From Paenibacillus polymyxa M1 (GTDB lineage Bacteria; Bacillota; Bacilli; Paenibacillales; Paenibacillaceae), in contig NC_017543.1 of NCBI RefSeq assembly GCF_000237325.1, forward strand, positions 1 through 64,000: a stretch of 64,000 nucleotides of DNA, read 5' to 3'. Shown here piece by piece: positions 52,299-63,900 of this stretch. The position numbers and the translations under genes are program-made. Each line of letters opens with the position of its first letter. Position 1 is the stretch's first letter. A model generated the notes under the pieces. The model had not been told where the DNA came from, searched no databases, and worked only from the letters and a program-made list of their open reading frames with translations.

Positions 52299-55200
52299 CT
52301 AATACCCTAACTTTCTTCCATTTGGTTGTGGCAAGAAAGCTGTTTCGACAAAATAAGTAAGGTAGGTATTCATCAAACACCTGTCCAGTTTCGGACAAGT
52401 TACATCGCTTTCCTTCAGACCCTGTATCAGATGGGTAGTGTCATAGCGAACTTGGAATTCTGACATACCGTCATTCCATCCGCTTTCCAGAAGCGGCAGA
52501 ATTGCATTCGTTGCTTGGTTTGAAGAGCAAGATGCCGTCTGATGGATCTGTTCGTACCAAATCTCGTACGGTACCTTCTTAAGAGCATATCCGTAGTTTA
52601 CAAGAGTCTCGATTACCTCATCCCATGTGGTTCGCGTCGGATTCAAGAGATGATATACACGCCCGTCAGGAATCTGGGTACCTGACAAATAGATAATTGC
52701 TTCCGCTGCAAAGTCAACCGGAATGATTTCCATCTCAGCTTCCATATTGGGGATTAGCCCCAATTCTATAGAGGCCTTGATGATCAGCCACATAAAATCG
52801 TTTGTTTGACAGTGGCCCGTGTGGCTATCTCCCCATATCCGTCCCGGACGATAAATCAGGGTCGGTAGTCCACAGCGAGCCGCCTCCATCACTATACGCT
52901 CCGCAACCCATTTGCTCTGCGTATATCCAAGTTTAAGATCCTCAGGGTGCCCCGGAATATCCATTTCCGACAATACTCCATTCTGGATATCTTGGTCCGA
53001 AAAGACGTGCGTTGTCGAGATATAATGGAGCGTCTTGAAGCGTCCGTTATTCGCCAGTCGTATCATTTCCTGAGTTCCTAGCACATTCGCTGCTTTATGC
53101 TCGACATATGGCGCAATGAAATGGACCATACTGCCATTGTGATAAAGGGCATCCATCTCCTCGGCCAACCGATCAAAAACAGCTTCAGACAACCCAAACC
53201 TTTGGAGACCCAAATCACCAGCGAACACTTTTATGCGTTTCGAAGCTGATTCTTCAAGCAAGCCGTACTTTGCGAGATTTGATTGCAAGCGCTGTGCAGC
53301 TTCCTCCTCGGTGCGTCCACGTACAAGACAAAAGATATTCGCCGAAGTGTTTCGAAGCAACTGACGTAGTAGGAAAGCTCCAAGAAATCCTGTCGCTCCC
53401 GTTAGTAAAATGTTCTGCACAGGTCTGTGCTCTTTACTGACCGAATCAGGATTACGAATGCCAAACGGTAGCTTACAGTCATTCCATAAATTTAATTGCG
53501 AAAAAGACAGCTCTTTCTCACCGTTCTGGATTGCTTCAAATGCCTTCGTCATCCACTCTACGGTAGGCGTTTCAAACAGCACTCGTAGAGGAACTTCGAT
53601 GTTAAGCTCGTCATGCAGCTTGAAAATAAGCTGTGTGGCAAGCAAAGAGTGACCACCCAGTTCGAAAAAATTATCTGTGACTCCAACTTTAGGAATGCCC
53701 AGCACGTTGCTCCAAAGTTCAGCAATCCGCCGCTCCAACGCTGTACGGGGTTTAACATAGGAATTTTCCAATTCTGGGCGGTTGCGTCCCGGAGTAGGCA
53801 AAGCCGCCCTGTCAACTTTTCCATTAGAAGTAAGTGGGAACACACTCACTGGTACGTAGGCAGTCGGAATGAAATAATCTGGGAACTGTTCCTTCATCAA
53901 GATACGCAGCTCCGACGGCAATCCACCAGACGTTTTAATCTTCACAGGCCTGTTTGCATAATGACTCCAATCTTCGGTCCCTTGCGTACTTTTATTCCTA
54001 ATTTTAACGATCTGATTTTTTAAAAAGAGGTTCCTGTGAGTACAGATTACATCGAAATAATGTTCCAGACCTGACCCTGCCCAGTGGATTGAAATATCAT
54101 AAGGAAGTGTACGCTCCAATACAACAAAATCCATAGGATCTGCAGCATCTTCCCCCACGTTTTCTAGCAAATTCCGAAGTCTTACATTGGGCACGCCCCT
54201 GATAGCGACAGTTTCCACACCTTGCTCCGCCAACTTTTGCAGTGTGTTCTCTGACTCCTGAATAGAAGTCCATGTCAATGTTAATGGCTCTACCTTCTGT
54301 ATCTCCGGAGAATTCACACGCAATAAAACATCATAGCGGAACCGCGTCAACTCGTTCCATTGGTTTCCGCGTTTCCATTGAATTTCCGCGTGAATTAATT
54401 CAGGATTTCTCTGTACCAATTCTACAAATAGTTGGGGGTCAAGGATCAGTTCATGCTCACGCTTCATCCGATCATTAACCCGTATGCTTTGTTCTTTTGC
54501 TGTCAACGGAAACCGAGCCTTGAATTGCTCCACTGAAGTATAAAAAGTTTCCAGCAGCGGCAAACTTCGTACATCCCCAATAAACACCGTACCGCCAGGA
54601 CGAACAGCTCTCACTGCGGCATCAAGTACATCAAGGAGATATTCAACACTAGGAAAGTATTGAATAACCGAATTAAGTATGACCAGATCGTAAGAGCCAG
54701 AATCAATTCCCTCCATGTTGTGGGCAGGCTGGTGCTGGAGCCTTACATGGGGCATGCTCTTTGTCAGCATCTCCAAACGCTGTATGGCTTTTAATGAAAT
54801 ATCGGTGCCCATATAGTGCTCACACATCGGTGCTACTTGGAAAAGAAGCAGTCCCGTTCCACAACCCAGTTCCAACACACGCTTCGGCTTCAAGTCGAGC
54901 AAATGTTTGACCGTCCCTTCAACCCATTCCCGCATACAATCCGCTGAAAGAGGCTGACCGTCATACAAGCTGTTCCATCCGGTGATATTGAATTCGACGG
55001 CTTCCTCCGAAGATCCACTCCCGTAGGTTTGATCAAATACATTTTCCCAGTGTTTGGTTAATTCCACATCGCCGTTATCCGTATTTTTCTCGATAATATA
55101 GGCAACAAGCTGCTTATTTCCCATCGCATCCGATTTTACGTCAACTACAGCATCTTGGATGGCAACATGCTTCTTAATTGCTGCTTCAATTTCACCCAGT

Positions 55201-57962
55201 TCAATGCGGAATCCTCGTACTTTAACCTGTAAATCGTTACGTCCAAGAAACTCCAGTTCACCTGCGGGTGAGATTTTGGCTTCATCGCCAGTTTTATAGA
55301 GTATGGTGCCTGGGGTGTGGGAGAACGGGTTCGGAACGAATTTCTCTGTGGTTAATTGGGGCCGATCTAAATATCCCCTTGCAACGCCTGCGCCTCCTAC
55401 ATAAATCTCTCCAGGTATACCTATAGGCACTAACTCGCGGTTACGGTCTAATAAATATAAGTTCAAGTCGGGTAAGGGAACCCCAATGAGGCTGTTTCTG
55501 GCTTCGAGATCAGCCAGTGTTAGCGGTTTGTATGTGACATGTACCGTGGTTTCGGTGATGCCGTACATATTCACCAATTGCGGCCGGACATCCCCATGTC
55601 GGTCAAACCAAGATTGGAGGGTATGCATTTCCAATGCTTCTCCGCCAAAAATGATATAACGCAAAGAATTGAGTTTCGTTGGCTGATGTCCCTCGTCATA
55701 CTGAGACAGTTGTCGAAAAGCGGAAGGCGTTTGACAAAGCACTGTTACTCCTTCGGAATGCAAAAGAGCATATAAATTCTCTGGCGAACGGCTAACGAGG
55801 TAAGGAACAACTATCAGCTTGCCTCCATAGAACAGAGCTCCCCACATTTCCCATACAGAAAAATCGAAAGCATGCGAATGAAAGAGCGTCCATACGTCGT
55901 GCTGGTCAAACTCAAACCAATTATGCGTATTATCAAACAAGCGGACTACATTTCTGTGTTCTACAAGCACTCCTTTCGGCTGGCCAGTGGAACCGGAAGT
56001 ATAAATAACATAGGCTAATTGTGAAGGATCTGTTTCAAAACCTATTGGAGCCTGGCTCTCTGCGTCTACATCGAAATCATCCACAGTAACGGTCCGCACA
56101 TTGAGATCAAGAAATGTGCTGAGAAGTGGGGTCTGTGTGATCATCAGGGACATATCAGCATCATCAACAATATAAGCGATACGCTGCTTCGGATAAGCAG
56201 GATCAAGTGGAACGTAGGCTCCACCTGCTTTGAGCACAGCCAAAATGGCAATGATAAGATCAAGCGAACGCTCCAGATATAAACCGACACGAACTTCAGC
56301 TTTCACTCCTAATCGCCGCAACTGACGTGCTAGGGCGTTTGCCCTCCCATCAAGTTCAGCATAGGTCAGCGACTTGTCCTCATGCACCACCGCGACAGAA
56401 TCGGGATATAGACAAGCAATATGCTCAAAACGTTCATGTATGATGCTTGTTTCTGTGTGCGTCTCCTTCTCTTTATCATTTTCTTCTTTCCCCCATGCTA
56501 GTAACCAATTTCTCTCCTTCTCCGGTAATATAGCCAGATGCTTTACAGGCTCAACAGGATTGGACAAAATACTATCTATCAATACCTGCAGGTGAGCTGT
56601 CATACGAACGATAGTATCCTCATCAAATAATTCAGTCGAATATTCGAAGAACCCAACTAGTTTTCGGTCGGACTCTGTAAGCGAAAGCAGAAAGTCAAAG
56701 GGTGCCATCCCGTTATGCACGGTTATGGGTGTCAACTCTAGTCCTCCCAAATCTGTCTTCAGAATTGGCGTGTTATGAAAGACAAAGCCCGTCTGAAAGA
56801 GAGGTGAGGATATGCTCAGATCTCTTTCAGGGTGAAGAACTTCCACCAGTTGTTCAAATGGAACATCTTGCCGGGCATACGCTTCTAATGCCACACGCTT
56901 TACTTGACGGAGAACGGTCTGAAAATCGTCGTCGTCCCCAATCTGTGAACGTATGACGAGCGTATTTACAAAAAAACCAATCAACCCTTCAATCTGTGCC
57001 TGATTTCGATTAGCAATCGGACAACCGATTGAAATGTCTGCTGATCCTCCATATCGAAAAAGAAGAACTTTTAGTACCGAAAGCAGTGCCATGTAAAGCG
57101 TAGCTCTATCTTCCTGAGCGAGATAGCGCAAGCCCTCAGTTCGTGCTTCGGATATTTCAAAATAATACCGGGCTCCTTGGTAAGTCGGCACAGTTGAGCG
57201 AGCCCGATCATACGGTAAGTTTACATCGGATCGCAGACCTTCGAGCTGACGACACCAGTAGTCCAGTTGCTCCTGGTATTCTCCGTTCTCCATTCTTCTG
57301 CGCTGCCACGTAGAGAAATCCCCATACTGAATAGGCAGTGCCGGCAAGGGAGAAGGTTCACCTTGGGAAAAAGCTTTATATAGTAAAGCAAGCTCCTGAT
57401 GGAATACCCCCAGCGACCATCCGTCAGAAATAATGTGGTGCATGCACATCACAAGAAAGTGATCTTCCTTCTCCAAACGTATCAATCGTACACGAAAAAG
57501 CTGTGGAACGGTCAAGTCAAAGGGGCATTTTGCCTCTTCTGAGATCAATCGTTCGGCTTCAACCTCCCGTTCAGTTTTAGAGAGAAAGCTTAAATCCGTG
57601 ATTGGCAGATTAAAGGCCCCAATATTTTCAATTTCCTGATAAGCGATAGCGTCATGGACAACAAATCGGGTGCGGAGCACCTCATGCCGTCGAATGATCT
57701 CACAGACCGCCATTTGCAGTGCTTTTAAGTCCAAACTTCCACTCAAGCGCACGGCTCCCGGAATATTATAGACAGGTGTTCCCGGGACTAATTGTTCTAA
57801 AAACCATAATCGTTGCTGAGCAAATGACAGCGGAAGCGACTCATTCCGATCACGGGGCTTCATTTCCCCAGTGGAAACTTTCCCCTTTTTCCATTTTTCA
57901 AGTAGGGCTCGCTTAGCATCCGATAGATTGCTGCCAGATAGAGATAAACCTTCATTTTCCAC
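52299..57962 (-). CDS. NRPS: C-A-NMT-PCP-reductase
   Basis: 1887 aa. Condensation domain with HHIISDG at 175-181; adenylation domain from about 500 (YVIYTSGSTGQPKG, FDFSVWEMWG, MYGITETTVH, NGKVDRAAL). Reading the specificity positions by eye gives D-F-W-C-I-G-M-V-H-K, one residue from the threonine code DFWNIGMVHK. A SAM-dependent N-methyltransferase (VLELGCGTGLLLF, about 1085) is inserted between A8 and A10. A carrier domain follows (DNFFELGGHSLLA, about 1450) and then a thioester reductase (LLTGATGFLGAFLL, catalytic YTQSK) to the end. The chain would be released as an aldehyde or alcohol. Last assembly-line protein here; the start is 35 bp after the hybrid synthase stop. Confidence 0.92.
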   Translation of the reverse strand: MENEGLSLSGSNLSDAKRALLEKWKKGKVSTGEMKPRDRNESLPLSFAQQRLWFLEQLVPGTPVYNIPGAVRLSGSLDLKALQMAVCEIIRRHEVLRTRFVVHDAIAYQEIENIGAFNLPITDLSFLSKTEREVEAERLISEEAKCPFDLTVPQLFRVRLIRLEKEDHFLVMCMHHIISDGWSLGVFHQELALLYKAFSQGEPSPLPALPIQYGDFSTWQRRRMENGEYQEQLDYWCRQLEGLRSDVNLPYDRARSTVPTYQGARYYFEISEARTEGLRYLAQEDRATLYMALLSVLKVLLFRYGGSADISIGCPIANRNQAQIEGLIGFFVNTLVIRSQIGDDDDFQTVLRQVKRVALEAYARQDVPFEQLVEVLHPERDLSISSPLFQTGFVFHNTPILKTDLGGLELTPITVHNGMAPFDFLLSLTESDRKLVGFFEYSTELFDEDTIVRMTAHLQVLIDSILSNPVEPVKHLAILPEKERNWLLAWGKEENDKEKETHTETSIIHERFEHIACLYPDSVAVVHEDKSLTYAELDGRANALARQLRRLGVKAEVRVGLYLERSLDLIIAILAVLKAGGAYVPLDPAYPKQRIAYIVDDADMSLMITQTPLLSTFLDLNVRTVTVDDFDVDAESQAPIGFETDPSQLAYVIYTSGSTGQPKGVLVEHRNVVRLFDNTHNWFEFDQHDVWTLFHSHAFDFSVWEMWGALFYGGKLIVVPYLVSRSPENLYALLHSEGVTVLCQTPSAFRQLSQYDEGHQPTKLNSLRYIIFGGEALEMHTLQSWFDRHGDVRPQLVNMYGITETTVHVTYKPLTLADLEARNSLIGVPLPDLNLYLLDRNRELVPIGIPGEIYVGGAGVARGYLDRPQLTTEKFVPNPFSHTPGTILYKTGDEAKISPAGELEFLGRNDLQVKVRGFRIELGEIEAAIKKHVAIQDAVVDVKSDAMGNKQLVAYIIEKNTDNGDVELTKHWENVFDQTYGSGSSEEAVEFNITGWNSLYDGQPLSADCMREWVEGTVKHLLDLKPKRVLELGCGTGLLLFQVAPMCEHYMGTDISLKAIQRLEMLTKSMPHVRLQHQPAHNMEGIDSGSYDLVILNSVIQYFPSVEYLLDVLDAAVRAVRPGGTVFIGDVRSLPLLETFYTSVEQFKARFPLTAKEQSIRVNDRMKREHELILDPQLFVELVQRNPELIHAEIQWKRGNQWNELTRFRYDVLLRVNSPEIQKVEPLTLTWTSIQESENTLQKLAEQGVETVAIRGVPNVRLRNLLENVGEDAADPMDFVVLERTLPYDISIHWAGSGLEHYFDVICTHRNLFLKNQIVKIRNKSTQGTEDWSHYANRPVKIKTSGGLPSELRILMKEQFPDYFIPTAYVPVSVFPLTSNGKVDRAALPTPGRNRPELENSYVKPRTALERRIAELWSNVLGIPKVGVTDNFFELGGHSLLATQLIFKLHDELNIEVPLRVLFETPTVEWMTKAFEAIQNGEKELSFSQLNLWNDCKLPFGIRNPDSVSKEHRPVQNILLTGATGFLGAFLLRQLLRNTSANIFCLVRGRTEEEAAQRLQSNLAKYGLLEESASKRIKVFAGDLGLQRFGLSEAVFDRLAEEMDALYHNGSMVHFIAPYVEHKAANVLGTQEMIRLANNGRFKTLHYISTTHVFSDQDIQNGVLSEMDIPGHPEDLKLGYTQSKWVAERIVMEAARCGLPTLIYRPGRIWGDSHTGHCQTNDFMWLIIKASIELGLIPNMEAEMEIIPVDFAAEAIIYLSGTQIPDGRVYHLLNPTRTTWDEVIETLVNYGYALKKVPYEIWYEQIHQTASCSSNQATNAILPLLESGWNDGMSEFQVRYDTTHLIQGLKESDVTCPKLDRCLMNTYLTYFVETAFLPQPNGRKLGY

Positions 57963-57997
57963 CTTTTGTCACCCTTTCTATTTCACGATCAGAGCCG

Positions 57998-60900
57998 CTA
58001 TAAAAGTTGGCTGGCTTGTTCCTCGGTCATCGTTTCTAGCTTTTCAATTAACATCAGCTCGATCGCCTCTGCAATCTCTGCCACTGTCGGATGTTCGAAA
58101 AAATACTTTAATGAAAATTCGATGGGAAATCGACTGTTCACCCAGGAGATCACTTGTGTAGCGAGCAAAGAATGTCCCCCAAGACTAAAAAAATCATCAT
58201 GAACGCCGATCGGAGCAACTCCGAGTAAGTTAATCCAAGCATCTGCAAGCTGCTGCTCCAGCTCATGGCGAGGCTCCACTATGGGTACAGGCAGTACCGG
58301 ACGAGGTTGAAGCAGCGGTTGCTCCCTATCCAAATCTACCTGCTCTGCTTTCCAGCTTTGGAAAGCGTAATTGTGCCGAGTGGTGAAATCGGACGTTGAA
58401 ACAAGATAATGATGTACATTTCCACTCGTCATTAATTGAGACCATACATGAGTCCCTTCCTGTGGACGAATAGCCATTCTGCCCAGCTCTCCTCCTCTTT
58501 TTTCTAGCTCAGGTGCTGTATCCAAACTCCAAGCGTCCCAACCGATGTAATGCCAAACTGAATCCGACTGCTCATTATGCCTGCGTACAAATGCTTCTGT
58601 ATAAGCCGCTGCGGCAGCATGTATTGACAACCCTAACCCTCCGAGCTTGGAGGCGATAGAGGATTGGATAAGACAATATTTGGGGCGATGTTGTACCAAA
58701 GCACGTTCCAGTTCGTTCAATCCCTTCACCGTACGGCCAAGTTCGACTTCCACTGTTGTGTGATTCAGATCGCTCCCAGCCACAAAATTAATTTCTTCCG
58801 AAGACCAATCTGTATAAACAACTCCGATAATGTTTCCGTACAAAATCGCAGCTTGAGCAATAGCTTCCGTCAATGCCCCCTGCAGCTGAAATTTAACTGG
58901 GATAAAATGAACCTCTGCTCCCTGCTCTTCTAGCTTTAAAACTTGGGACGCTATGTGCTGAGTATTACCCGCTACATTCATATGGTCTGCTTCAATTAAT
59001 GGCGAATTGATTGAGTCAGCATCATCAAACGTATCATTCATCACGATTATTCGTACATGGCCTTGATTAGTCGGCTGCTGCACGAGATATTGAGCGAAGG
59101 TTTGCATTTTAGAGTCGAACGGACCAATCAGAAGATAAGTTGCAGATGAAGTCTGCACAATACCCTTTTCCTCAACCATTTCCGTCATAGGCACATATTC
59201 GACTGTCCACCGACGATTATTACGATAGATACGCAGAGCCCCTGCAGAGGCAGACACAAAATCTTCCAACATGGCATCCGCCATTAGCGATGCCTGAAGA
59301 CGATGGTTTGGCATCATCGCATCTACCAAGTGAAAAGCACCCTTTTCATGTTCTTGCATCCAGACGTTTCCAATTCCTGAGAGGATCATGCGCTCAGGAT
59401 GAACCTCGGTTTCACCTGCAATACTGTATAGTCCTTCAGTAACAATGTAAATATGGACAGGAATCTTGCACGTATAAACCTGTACTGCTCTGGAGAGCTG
59501 AAAAAAACCAGCCAGTCCACCAAAGTCAGATTCGCTTTCGCTCCATGAGCAGATGATGCGAATCAGAGGTTCATCAGAGGACAAAGAATCAAAGATTTTT
59601 TCATAGTGCTCAGGGTTTGTCGGGTTCAGGCTATACAACTGATCGTCAATTTTTTCAAAATTTGATGCTGCACGAATGCGAACGATTGATTGTCCGGTAC
59701 TTTCGAGCCTTTCAGCCAGCAAATCAATCCATCCATCATGATTTTCCTCAAATACCATCCATAAACCATGGCATTCCTCAGGATGCCACAAAGATAACGC
59801 TGTCTGACGGAGTACAGGCTCATACAGCCATTGTTCAGGCTCTAAGCGCTCTAAACCACGACCGCGAGTTAAGGTAGACGCATTCTGAGACAAACGAGGT
59901 TCGATCCAATAACGCTGACGCTCAAACGGATACGTTGGCAATTCTATCCGGTTACGCACCCGGGACTCGTGTAACGCTCCCCATCCGATGCTTAAACCTC
60001 CGCTCCACAATTCTGCCACGCTTCTCAGCCACTGCCCCCGTTCTCCACCTTCGGTTTTGTACGTTGGTAATGTACGCATGCCTCTGTGCTCCGCTTCCCA
60101 GCAGCCTGACTGCCGCATCAATGTCGTTAATGTCTGCCCCGGACCTAATTCTATGACTACCGCATTCGGATACCTCTTTAGCACCTGCTCCGCATTGTCT
60201 GCAAACCTCACCGCTCGGCGCGTATGCGACACCCAATAGGCCGGATTGCTTGCCTGCTCCTTGGTAATCCACTCCCCCGTTTCGTTAGATACGTAAGGTA
60301 GCTGCGGTGCATGGAGCTTTACACGCTTCAAAGCCTCTTCCAGTTCTCCCAGCACCGCTTCCATCCGCGAGGAATGAAATGCACTGCCCGTTCGCAGTCG
60401 GCGGCATTCTACACCTGCTTCCTGCATGCAAACCATCAATTCTTCTACCTCTTCCGTCCGTCCCGTCACCACGCTCATTCGCGGTCCATTGATGGCTGCG
60501 ATCTCCAGCGTTCCTTGTAATTGTTCGGCCAACTCGGATGCGTTCATGCCAACTGCCGCCATCGCTCCCGCTTCACATCGCTGCATCAGTCGCCCACGGA
60601 CGCTCACCAGCTCCAGCCCTTCCTCCAAGCTGAACACTCCTGCTATACAGGCGGCCGTATATTCTCCCAGACTGTGCCCGATCAGCGCAATGGGTTTCAC
60701 CCCCACACTCATCCACAACTGGGCCAGGGCATATTCGGTCACAAACAGCGCTGGTTGGGTCAGCCATGTCTCCTCTAATTGCTTCTCTTCAAAGCCATCT
60801 CTTCCCAGCAACGCATCCCGGATATCCATACCCAGTTGCGGCTTTAACAGCTCGGCACAGCGATCCACCGTTTCCCGGTATTTCGCCTCCTGCAGGTACA

Positions 60901-63900
60901 GTTCCGCGCCCATGCCTACATATTGGCTTCCCTGTCCGGGAAAAGCGAACACAACTGGACGCTCTCCCGCAGTTGCTATTCCAGTGCGAACCAGGCTTAC
61001 GTCCTCGCCTCGCAAGGCGCGCAGCGCCTGCTCCGTACTGCCGCACACGGCGCTCCAGCGATGATCGAATGCCTTGCGTCCCTGTTGCAGAGTGAAAGCC
61101 ACATCGGAAAGCCTTTGCGACGGATGAGCCTCTAAGTGCGCTGCCAATCGCTCGCACATGGTTTGTAGCGCCGACGGCGTTCGAGCCGACAACACGAGCA
61201 CCTCTTCCGCTGATGGAGCGTCCGACGTCCGTTGTGCAGGAGCTTGTTCCACAATGACATGCGCATTCGTGCCTCCAATGCCAAAGGAACTGACCCCTGC
61301 CCGGCGAGGATGACGCGATTGGTCATGGGTCCATGGCTGTGTCTTATCTACGACATAAAACGGGCTGTTGGCCCAATCCACTGCCGGGTTGCCCTTCGTA
61401 TAATGCAGACTCGCCGGTAGCATCTCGTGACGCAGCGATAACGCCACCTTGATCAGGCTGGCCACCCCTGCGGCAGCATCCAAATGTCCGACGTTGGTTT
61501 TCACCGAGCCAATCCCGCACCAGGGACCATTCGCCGAAGCTCCAAACACTTTTGTTAGCGCCGCCAGCTCAATGGGGTCACCAAGTGGAGTGCCAGTACC
61601 ATGAGCCTCCACATATGAAATGGTCTCGGGTTTGACACCTGCCGAATCCAGTGCCATCTGGATAACTTCCGCCTGTCCCCCAATACTCGGAGCCGTGTAG
61701 CCCACCTTTCGTCCACCATCATTGTTAATGGCAGATCCTTTAATGACGGCATGAATGGTATCGCCGTCACGTAGCGCTTCATCCAGGCGCTTGAGAATCA
61801 CAACGCCTGCACCATTGGCAAAAACCGTGCCGTCTGCTTCCGAATCAAAAGCTTTACATGAGCCGTCCGTCGATACAATGGAACCTTCCCGGTACAAATA
61901 TCCTGTAGTTTGAGGTACTTTTACCGTAACTCCCCCTGCTAGTGCCATATCACATTCACCCGCAAGTAGAGCCTGTGCGGCGGTATGTACAGCGACAAGT
62001 GACGTCGAACAAGCCGTTTGTATGGTGATCCCCGGACCTTGAAAATCCAGTTTGTATGCCACGCGAGTTGCCAAATAATTCTCATGGTTTGCTGTAGTTA
62101 TCGCAAACATACTGGTCGGGTCTGCCGGGTCCATACGAGGAAGAAGTGAGCACAACAAATAAGTGCTTTGAGTGGTACCTGCGTAAACCCCAATCGCACC
62201 ATCGCTTCCGTTAGGAGCATAACCAGCTCGTTCCATTGCTTCCCAAGCACATTCCAAGAACACTCGGTGTTGTGGATCAAGAATCTCGGCTTCACCTGGG
62301 GTATATCCAAAAAATGCAGCGTCAAATGACTCAATCCCTTCCAACTTCCCTCCAAAGTTTACAAAATGTCGGTCACCACGCATTTTTTCAGGAACTCCTG
62401 CTTTCCCCAACTCTTCTTTCGAAAAGCTTCGAATTCCGCATTCTTCATGCAGCAAATTGCTCCAGAATGCTTCGATCCCTTCCGCGCCAGGGAATCGACC
62501 AGCCATTCCTATGATCGCAACTTCATTCGTTCTCTTGAATGGGGCTGCTGTTCCCTCTGTGGTACCTCGCTTTTGTCTGAAATGAGAATTCGCTTCATTG
62601 CTTTGTCCGACCAAATATCGCGCTAGTTTGGCAACAGTTGGGAATTGAAACAATTCAACGATGCTTAATTCTCTTGATATTTCAGTCTGAAGTCGGTCTC
62701 TCACCTCCACCAGGAGCAGCGAATGCCCACCTAAATCAAAGAAGTTATCGTGTATGCTTACCCGCTCAACTTGTAGCGACTTCTTCCATATCTCCGTTAT
62801 GCATTGTTCCATGTCTGTGACTGGAGGGGTAAAAACAGATTTTTCAGGAATCGAAGCTCCTGTCCAACTTTGGAGCGCCCTACGGTCAATCTTACCTGTT
62901 ACCGTAACAGGCAAAGTGTCCATAGGAACATATACTGCAGGAATCATATGCTCCGGCAGATATTCACTTAAAAATTTGCGCAGTTCTGCCGGGTCACATG
63001 GTTCACCTTCTTGCACCACATAGGCGATCAAACGCTTGTTTCTATTATTTTGCTCTGTAGCAGTGACTACGGCATTGCGAACTGTCGGGTGACGGATAAG
63101 AACCGACTCAATTTCACTCAGTTCAACACGCATGCCGCGAATTTTGACTTGATGATCTCGTCTGCCTTCAAAAAGAAGCGTGCCGTCTGGACGCAATCTA
63201 CCGATATCCCCAGTCCGGTAAAGGCGTTCGTCTGGACCCTCGGCATGCGGAAAGTGTATAAATCGGTCTGCTGTTAAGTCCGGATGATGGAGATACCCCC
63301 GAGCTAAGCCAGCGCCTCCGATGCAGATTTCACCAGCAACCCCGAGAGGGATCGGACGAAGCCGCTCATCTAAAAGACAAATCCGCATATTGCGAAGTGG
63401 TCGTCCGATTGGAACGCCGATCCCTGGAGGAGGGGATGTCATGGCGTGGAATGTTGCATCTGCCGATACTTCCGATGATCCATAAATGTTGATTAACGTT
63501 CGCCCAGGCAGCAGTTCGAAGAACCGCTCACATAATACTTGAGGGAGAGTTTCTCCGCTCACAGACCAGTAGCGCAAATCTTGTAGATACTCTTTTCGCT
63601 TGGCACATGTTTCGAGAAGAACTCGCAGCAAAGAGGGAACCATGACTATGCGCGAAATACGGTGTTTCAACAAGGCATCCACCAAAATCAGGGGGTCTTG
63701 AAGAGCCTTCTTTGGCAAAATAACAGCCGGGATACCGCACAGGAGCGGAGCAAACGTCTCGGCGATCGCATCTACAAAAGTAAGTGCGGCCTGATGGCAA
63801 CAAACTTCGTTTGCAGAATATGGATATGTTTCCCATCCCCAACGGAGACGGTTTAGTATTCCTCGATGTAAACCCACAACCCCTTTGGGGTCTCCTGTAG

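Noticed and set aside
60426..61064. 212-codon plus-strand frame, Ser/Pro-rich
   Set aside because: It lies opposite the acyltransferase domain in a G+C-rich coding region; long antisense frames are expected there.
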